From the NCBI GenBank assembly GCA_013289095.1, contig JABDAO010000009.1, positions 1 to 55,044 of the forward strand: a stretch of DNA of 55,044 bases, read 5' to 3'. Within the stretch, counting starts at the first letter, position 1, and every line of letters begins with the position of its first letter. The notes under the pieces are model-generated. The model had not been told where the DNA came from. It did not search any database and saw only the letters and a program-made list of their open reading frames with translations. Source of the stretch: Bacteroidota bacterium. Lineage in GTDB: Bacteria; Bacteroidota; Bacteroidia; Palsa-965. Shown here one piece after another: positions 49,037 through 55,044 of the stretch. The position numbers were made by a program, and so were the translations under genes.

Positions 49037-50299
49037 ATGAAAAACATCCTGATCCTTTTCTGTTGTACCCTGATGGCTGTTGCCTGCGAAGGACCTCAGA
49101 AAGCAACCAGCACCAACCAGTCATTTTTATACAACAAAAACATTGGCAGATTACACCCAAAATTCAATGTCTATCATACCAGTGATACCGAATCTCAGCT
49201 TGATTTCCTTCTGGATGCAACCGAGCTTCAATACATGAAACATGAGAATGACTCGGTTATGCGTGCGTTTGTGACCGTTTCCGTAATCCTTCATGCAAAA
49301 TTTGAATCGACCGAAATACTTGACAGCGCCTCTACCCGGCTCAGCGATCTTTCGGACGGAAAGAACGATAAATTTATACACGGACAGATCAAGTTCAAGG
49401 CATCTTATCCCAATACATATTACCTGCAGGTGACGATAAAAGACCTGAACCGCAAATCTATGTACCAGCAACACCTGTTTGTCAATAAAGCCGATCGATT
49501 CGACAGCCAGAATTTTCTGCTTCTTTCTGACGAAGGAAGAGAATTCTTTGGGTCAGATATCTCCTCGTCCGACCGGGTACAGATTCTCTGCAGCAACCCC
49601 TCCATCAAAGGATACATTGTAAAATACTACAAACGCAAACCCTACATGCCCGGTCCTCCTTTTTCGTTGAAATATAGTGCTCCTACCTTTAGCCGTAAAC
49701 CCGACAGCACATTCGTTATTCCTGTTCCTGGAGGCGAAGGCATTGGTTTTAAAAAACAAGGCATCTACCTGCTTCAACCCGACTCTTCGAAAGGAGGCGG
49801 GATCACCATCCAGCGTTATTACGACGGTTTCCCGGAAGTTACAAATACAGAACTCCTTGTCAATGCGCTCCGTTTCATCACAAGCAAGGAGGAGTATGAC
49901 AAACTGCATTCAGCCAAGGACAAAAAAGCAGCGGTGGACAAATACTGGCTCGATCTGGCAGGCAATGAAGAACGGGCCAGGGAATTGATCAGCAAGTATT
50001 ACAACCGGATACAGGATGCCAACCGTTATTTTACCAGCTATACCGAAGGTTGGAGAACAGACAGGGGTATGATCTTCCTTATTTTTGGACCTCCTGAGAC
50101 GGTTTATAAAAACGGCACCTCCGAGAGCTGGATTTATCAAAGCCATCCGGGTGTAGCTCCGCTCTCATTCGTCTTTGTTCACGAAAACAACCCGATAAGC
50201 GATAACGATTATCAGCTCCGCAGGGAGCCACAGTTTAAAGCACCCTGGTATAAAGCCGTGGAAGCCTGGAGACAAGGAAAAACCTATACCCAGGAATAA
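49037..50299 (+). CDS. GWxTD domain-containing lipoprotein
   Basis: Lipobox-like LMAVACEG; TDRGMIFLIFGPPETVYKNGTSESWIY. Confidence 0.85.
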   Translation: MKNILILFCCTLMAVACEGPQKATSTNQSFLYNKNIGRLHPKFNVYHTSDTESQLDFLLDATELQYMKHENDSVMRAFVTVSVILHAKFESTEILDSASTRLSDLSDGKNDKFIHGQIKFKASYPNTYYLQVTIKDLNRKSMYQQHLFVNKADRFDSQNFLLLSDEGREFFGSDISSSDRVQILCSNPSIKGYIVKYYKRKPYMPGPPFSLKYSAPTFSRKPDSTFVIPVPGGEGIGFKKQGIYLLQPDSSKGGGITIQRYYDGFPEVTNTELLVNALRFITSKEEYDKLHSAKDKKAAVDKYWLDLAGNEERARELISKYYNRIQDANRYFTSYTEGWRTDRGMIFLIFGPPETVYKNGTSESWIYQSHPGVAPLSFVFVHENNPISDNDYQLRREPQFKAPWYKAVEAWRQGKTYTQE

Positions 50300-50317
50300 T
50301 CACTTACGAAACAAGCT

Positions 50318-51070
50318 ATGAAAGAATACGACAATACGATACTCTATGGCCTGCGTGCTGTAAAAGAAGCCGTGAATTCGGGCAAGGAGTTCGACCGGGT
50401 ATTTGTGCAGAAAGGTTTGGAAAGCAAGCTGTTTGGCGAACTGCGGGTAGTGCTCGAAGAGCACAAAATACCTTTCCAGTTTGTTCCTGCCGAAAAACTG
50501 AACCGCGTAACCAACAACCGCAATCACCAGGGTATTGTGGCGTTTATTTCGCACATTCTATATCACCGAATTGAGGATGTGTTGCCCGGTATTTTCGAAG
50601 AAGGCAAAACACCCCTTATCCTTGTACTTGACCGCATTACCGACGTACGGAATTTCGGAGCCATTTGCCGTACTGCTGAATGCGCCGGAGTGCAGGCTGT
50701 GGTAATTCCTACCCAGGGAGCAGCTCAGGTAAACGGCGATGCGATCAAGGCTTCGGCCGGGGCTCTGCATAATATCCCTGTATGCCGGGAACCAAACCTG
50801 AAAGTGGCGATTGATTATCTCAAGGAAAGCGGTTTGTCGATCATCTCCATCACCGAAAAATCGGATGATTATTATCCCAAGGCAGATTACACCGGGCCTG
50901 TAGCTCTCATCCTGGGCTCCGAAGAAGATGGCATTTCGAACGAATACTTGCGTAAAAGCGATATGCGGGTACAAATACCAATGGCCGGTAAGATTGAATC
51001 TCTTAATGTATCGGTTGCCGCGGGCATTGTACTTTTTGAGGCGGTGAAGCAACGGTCTTCGCATCGATGA
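50318..51070 (+). CDS. rlmB: 23S rRNA (guanosine(2251)-2'-O)-methyltransferase RlmB
   Basis: LYGLRAVKEAVNSGKEFDRVFVQKGL...LVLDRITDVRNFGAICRTAECAGV...LGSEEDGISNEYL..IPMAGKIESLNVSVAAGI. Confidence 0.95.
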   Translation: MKEYDNTILYGLRAVKEAVNSGKEFDRVFVQKGLESKLFGELRVVLEEHKIPFQFVPAEKLNRVTNNRNHQGIVAFISHILYHRIEDVLPGIFEEGKTPLILVLDRITDVRNFGAICRTAECAGVQAVVIPTQGAAQVNGDAIKASAGALHNIPVCREPNLKVAIDYLKESGLSIISITEKSDDYYPKADYTGPVALILGSEEDGISNEYLRKSDMRVQIPMAGKIESLNVSVAAGIVLFEAVKQRSSHR

Positions 51071-51191
51071 TCAAACAAAAACGCTCTTTTCAAATTAAAA
51101 CTTCAGGTCGCAATTTGTGACCTGAAAGATCCAAACCCCTTTTCCGGGAGTTCAAACATAGAGTGCTTCGAAAAACGTTCGATGTTCCTTT

Positions 51192-51380
51192 TTACTTGCT
51201 CTTTAGCCGTTTGGTTTCTACCTGATATAAGTCCGCCAAATCAGTATCTGGTATCACTTTATACCCCCTGATGAGATAGATCTTGTTCATGATTACTTCG
51301 TCCGGAAGAATCACGTTTGAATCTTCGTTGTGCATGTAATTTAGTTTTAGCTCCAAAATTCTAAGTCTATTTAAAATCAA
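51192..51380 (-). pseudogene. ORF6N-domain protein remnant
   Basis: VIMNKIYLIRGYKVIPDTDLADLYQVETKRLKSK* : start of an ORF6N domain, stopped where the domain should continue. Confidence 0.7.
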
Positions 51381-51558
51381 TTAAGGGCATCCTTGTTTTT
51401 GCAGTAACAGTAGGGCACCCCGCATGCATATTCCTACGGCCTCCCCCGCTCATTGTCTGAATTTTACATTTTTCAGGCACCATGTCTCTTTGACCAACAA
51501 CACCCGGCCCATCCCACACCCGGAACAATCTCACAAAAACCCCTATCTTTACTGGCCC

Positions 51559-52434
51559 ATGTCCACAGCCGTACGTAAGATATCTCCTTCTGTTTCATTG
51601 ATTGACGAAACCGCCGATACCAAACAGGGGCCGCAGCACAGCCTGCATCTCCTTGCCGGACCGGGTAGTTTTTCGCTGGCATTGATCAATGATGCGACCA
51701 ACAAATTCGTCGGGCTGGAATCATATAATCTTCAAAATGTCTTTTCAACTGAATCCCTGGTTCAAACCCTTGAACAAATCATTGATGCGCATCGTTTTTT
51801 GAAAGTGAATTACAGTTCTGTCTTTTTTGCGTTCGACAATTACAAAAGCACACTCATACCGGAAGCATTATTTGACCCAGGGAATACAGAAAGCTATCTT
51901 CGTTTTAACCATATCCTAAATGCAGGAGATCTGATTCTGACAGATCAGCTCCGGAATATCGAATCGCGTAATGTGTTTGTGTTCCCTTCCCTGCTCAAAG
52001 ACATGCTGCTGAAGTATTATCCAAAGATCCAGATCAGACATCATTCGAGTGCGTTAATCGAAAGCCTGGCCATGCGGTATAAGAATGAAAGTAAACCCAA
52101 ACTGGTGCTGCATATCTCCCTGACCCATTTCGAGATCATTCTTTTTGAAGGGAAACACCTGCGTTTTTACAATACGTTCAGACACCAAACCAGCGAGGAT
52201 TTTATTTATTATCTCTTGTTTGTGTGTGAACAATTAAAGCTCAACCCCGAAACACTCGAACTGGTGCTGATCGGCGAGATCGAAAAGAATTCGGCCATCT
52301 ATGCCATTCTTTACAAGTATATACGCAACATCCGTTTTGGCGAACGCCCCGAAGCTTTTGCCTATTGCCAGCCCCTGAACACCCTTCCGAAGCATTTCTA
52401 TACCAACCTCTTTTCCCAACAACTCTTCCGCTAA
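51559..52434 (+). CDS. DUF3822 family protein
   Basis: Adjacent to rsmD-coaD as expected; LALINDATNKFVGLESY...HHSSALIESLAMRY...LHISLTHFEIILFEGKHLRFYNTF...YYLLFVCEQLKLNPE. Confidence 0.82.
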   Translation: MSTAVRKISPSVSLIDETADTKQGPQHSLHLLAGPGSFSLALINDATNKFVGLESYNLQNVFSTESLVQTLEQIIDAHRFLKVNYSSVFFAFDNYKSTLIPEALFDPGNTESYLRFNHILNAGDLILTDQLRNIESRNVFVFPSLLKDMLLKYYPKIQIRHHSSALIESLAMRYKNESKPKLVLHISLTHFEIILFEGKHLRFYNTFRHQTSEDFIYYLLFVCEQLKLNPETLELVLIGEIEKNSAIYAILYKYIRNIRFGERPEAFAYCQPLNTLPKHFYTNLFSQQLFR

Positions 52435-52435
52435 T

Positions 52436-52972
52436 ATGCATTTACGAATTATCAGTGGCACACACCGTGGACGGAGGATTGTGGCCCCCAAGAGTTTACC
52501 GGTTAGGCCTACCACCGATTATGCCAAAGAAAGTCTGTTCAATATACTGAACAACCAACTCGATCTGGATGGGATACAGGCGCTGGATCTGTTCAGTGGA
52601 ACCGGGAATATCTCGTTCGAACTTGCTTCCCGCGGAGCTGCGTCGGTTGTAGCGGTTGACATGAACCCCAAGTGCTGTAGTTTCGCAAAGGAACAAGCCA
52701 TTGAGTTTGGGTTTGAAAATATACGGACCATAAAAAGCAATGTCTTTCCCTTTTTAAAGGGAATGGGTGGTAAGTACAACCTCATTTTTGCAGATCCCCC
52801 GTACGACCTGGAAACAACCAATACCCTCCCTGGCATCATCTTCGAAAAAGGTCTCTTGACAGAAGATGGAGTACTCATCATCGAACACGGACGAGAAACC
52901 GATCTGAGTCTCTGCGATCATTTTGTGGAAAAACGCACCTATGGAAATGTAAATTTCAGCATTTTCAGATAG
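52436..52972 (+). CDS. rsmD: 16S rRNA (guanine(966)-N(2))-methyltransferase
   Basis: MHLRIISGTHRGRRIVAP..LPVRPTTDYAKESLFNIL...ALDLFSGTGNISFELASRGA...FADPPYD. Confidence 0.95.
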   Translation: MHLRIISGTHRGRRIVAPKSLPVRPTTDYAKESLFNILNNQLDLDGIQALDLFSGTGNISFELASRGAASVVAVDMNPKCCSFAKEQAIEFGFENIRTIKSNVFPFLKGMGGKYNLIFADPPYDLETTNTLPGIIFEKGLLTEDGVLIIEHGRETDLSLCDHFVEKRTYGNVNFSIFR

Positions 52973-53309
52973 CTCGTCCAACGGATGATTCGGTTTCATT
53001 GGATGGTCAGGAAGGCAGGAATTTACAGTAAAAAAATCGATGTGATTTCTCCCTAAACACGTATTTAAGTACAGAGTCTATCTTCTTTCGCATTAAACAA
53101 ATTGTACAGCAGCAACGGAGTGAGTTGCTGCCCTGGACGAATCACTGACGTGCCCTGGCCGAGTGGGTACTGTATGTTTGGCTTTGCGGGCAAAGGGAAC
53201 TTGTCCATTCGTTTCGGGGGATCAGCCGGACACCAAATCGGGTATTATTCGTATTTTCGTCCCACTCACCGTTTGGTTAGATCTGAAAACCGGACACTGA
53301 AATCTGATC

Positions 53310-53771
53310 ATGAAAAGAACCGCTGTCTTCCCCGGATCATTTGATCCGGTAACCATTGGCCACGAAAGTATTGTCAGACGTGCCCTTCCACTATTTGATG
53401 AACTGATCATTGCGGTAGGCATCAATTCGAGCAAGACCTCCTATTTCTCCCTTGAGCAACGGGTACACTGGCTCAAACAGGTGTTTGGCGGAGAACCAAG
53501 CATTAAAATAACCAGTTTCAAAGGCCTGACGGTTGATTACTGCAAAACTTGTAATGCTCAATACATCCTTCGGGGGATCCGTACGGCAGCCGATTTTGAA
53601 TTCGAAAAAGCAATTGCTCAGATGAACAAGGCCCAGGCTCCGGAGATAGAAACCGTATTTATTTTACCGATCGCCGAACTCTCAGCAATAAATTCAACGA
53701 TTATCCGTGATATAGTACGGAATGGAGGAGATGCAGGGCCTTTTGTACCCAAAGGCATTTCCCTGACCTGA
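53310..53771 (+). CDS. coaD: Pantetheine-phosphate adenylyltransferase
   Basis: KRTAVFPGSFDPVTIGHESIVRRALPLFDELI...YILRGIRTAADFEFEKAIAQMN. Confidence 0.97.
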   Translation: MKRTAVFPGSFDPVTIGHESIVRRALPLFDELIIAVGINSSKTSYFSLEQRVHWLKQVFGGEPSIKITSFKGLTVDYCKTCNAQYILRGIRTAADFEFEKAIAQMNKAQAPEIETVFILPIAELSAINSTIIRDIVRNGGDAGPFVPKGISLT

Positions 53772-53779
53772 ACCCGTTA

Positions 53780-55044
53780 TTGACCTTGAACTTCAAAAAC
53801 AAGATATTCGGTTTGCTCCTGTTTATTCAGACAGGCCTGTGGGCCCAGTCTGTCACCATCCATGGCACAGCCCCGTTCAGCAAAGGTTTTGAACTTACGG
53901 CATTCAGGTATCACGATTGCATCACCTACAACCGACAGCTGCTTGCAACCGATACGGTAAAGACAGATGGAAAATTCACCCTGCAATTCGATCTCAAAGA
54001 AACCCAACGCATCTACCTGCGTAGCAATCACCAGAAAGCCCCTTTGTATGTGGAACCCGGACACAGCTACGAAATCGAATTCCCAAAAAAGGATTCATCG
54101 CGTCTGTTCAACGCCGATATCGATCAAGATGCCGATCTCTATATTAACACATCCGACAGTACCGAGTTGAACTGGCTTATCCTGGATTTCAACCGGCGTT
54201 ATGATGATTTCTGGACAAAGAACTATCAGAGCTTTGTCATCAAACGCATGCGTATACCGCTCGATTCCTTCCGCCGGGCCATGAACCTTCATTATCAGCA
54301 TGTTCAAAACCCTTACTTTCATGATTATCTCGACTATAGCATCGCCTCTACTGAGGTGAGTACCCTCGAAAGCCAGAATTTCATGGCTCGCGACTACCTT
54401 TATAACCGTAAGATCAGATACGATAACTATGAGTACATGTTATTCTTCAATCAGTTTTTTGACAAATACTTCTATCAGTTCATGCTCAAACCTGCCGGCG
54501 CACCGCTCTTTACGGCCATTAACGACCACGGAAGCGCGGCAGAGGTCATGAACGGGCTCAAAGAGGCGCACTACCTGAGCAACGATACACTCCGTGAATT
54601 GCTGATATTAAAGGGACTTTATGAAATTTATGGTAACAAGGAATTTTCCCAGCAACGCATCCTCGGCATCCTGGATGATATCTCCAAAAAAAGTGTCGTT
54701 GCTGAACACCGGCTCATCGCACGAGATATCATTGCGCGGTATACACTGCTCCGAAGAGGAACCACAGCCCCGGCTTTCAGCCTACCCGACCGGAACGGAA
54801 AAACCGTGAGTCTTAGCGATTTCAAAGGAAAATATGTATACCTCTGGTTTGGAAATTTCGAAAACTCAGGCTGTATGAGCGATCTGAAAGTACTCGAAGA
54901 GCTGTCCAGGAAATACCCCATCATCACCGTTGTCTGTATCCTGACCAACGACAGCCCGGAGGAGATGAAGAAGGTATTCAAACAAAACCCCAAATTCAAC
55001 TGGGTCTTTTTACAAGGCACCGGGAATGAGGCGCTCAAACACAA
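53780..55044 (+). CDS. TlpA/AhpC-like thioredoxin-fold protein with DUF4369-like N-terminus, 3' end beyond window
   Basis: Open frame from TTG (53780 or 53786): LNFKNKIFGLLLFIQTGLWAQSVTIHGTAPF...APAFSLPDRNGKTVSLSDFKGKYVYLWFGNFENSGCMSDLKVLEEL. Not in the ORF track because it is open at the edge. Confidence 0.8.
   Translation, partial: MTLNFKNKIFGLLLFIQTGLWAQSVTIHGTAPFSKGFELTAFRYHDCITYNRQLLATDTVKTDGKFTLQFDLKETQRIYLRSNHQKAPLYVEPGHSYEIEFPKKDSSRLFNADIDQDADLYINTSDSTELNWLILDFNRRYDDFWTKNYQSFVIKRMRIPLDSFRRAMNLHYQHVQNPYFHDYLDYSIASTEVSTLESQNFMARDYLYNRKIRYDNYEYMLFFNQFFDKYFYQFMLKPAGAPLFTAINDHGSAAEVMNGLKEAHYLSNDTLRELLILKGLYEIYGNKEFSQQRILGILDDISKKSVVAEHRLIARDIIARYTLLRRGTTAPAFSLPDRNGKTVSLSDFKGKYVYLWFGNFENSGCMSDLKVLEELSRKYPIITVVCILTNDSPEEMKKVFKQNPKFNWVFLQGTGNEALKH

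Overview
55 kb window of a Bacteroidota-type chromosome. Support comes from gene content and from several TAnnTTTG promoter elements. Most of it is housekeeping: sucD, mnmE, rny, zapA, trmD, rplS, hemF, guaA, aroC, hutI, ftcD, rsmE, rmuC, rlmB, rsmD, coaD, and envelope genes including M23, LysM, OmpA, Omp85, GWxTD and patatin-like proteins. Four stretches are more unusual. (1) Four intergenic arrays at about 1.1, 10.7, 11.4 and 36.6 kb have unrelated unit sequences but the same 21-bp phase. Two of them are followed, in the same relative orientation, by a shared 23-bp motif. (2) A grasp-with-spasm-type RiPP locus at about 4.6-10.1 kb contains a histidine kinase, a LytTR regulator, a TGG-leader precursor, a DUF6624-like secreted protein, an ATP-grasp maturase, a small ORF and a SPASM-type maturase with no visible radical-SAM CX3CX2C motif. 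A 5'-truncated prolyl oligopeptidase flanks it. (3) A RAYT (REP-associated tyrosine transposase) gene sits beside a three-copy two-hairpin REP/BIME cluster whose hairpins share a TCCA loop. (4) A Wzm/Wzt polysaccharide export and glycosyltransferase operon lies at 11.6-18.2 kb. No rRNA, tRNA, CRISPR or prophage was recognised. All calls are by eye from the sequence and the supplied ORF track. No database search was run, so novelty is not established.
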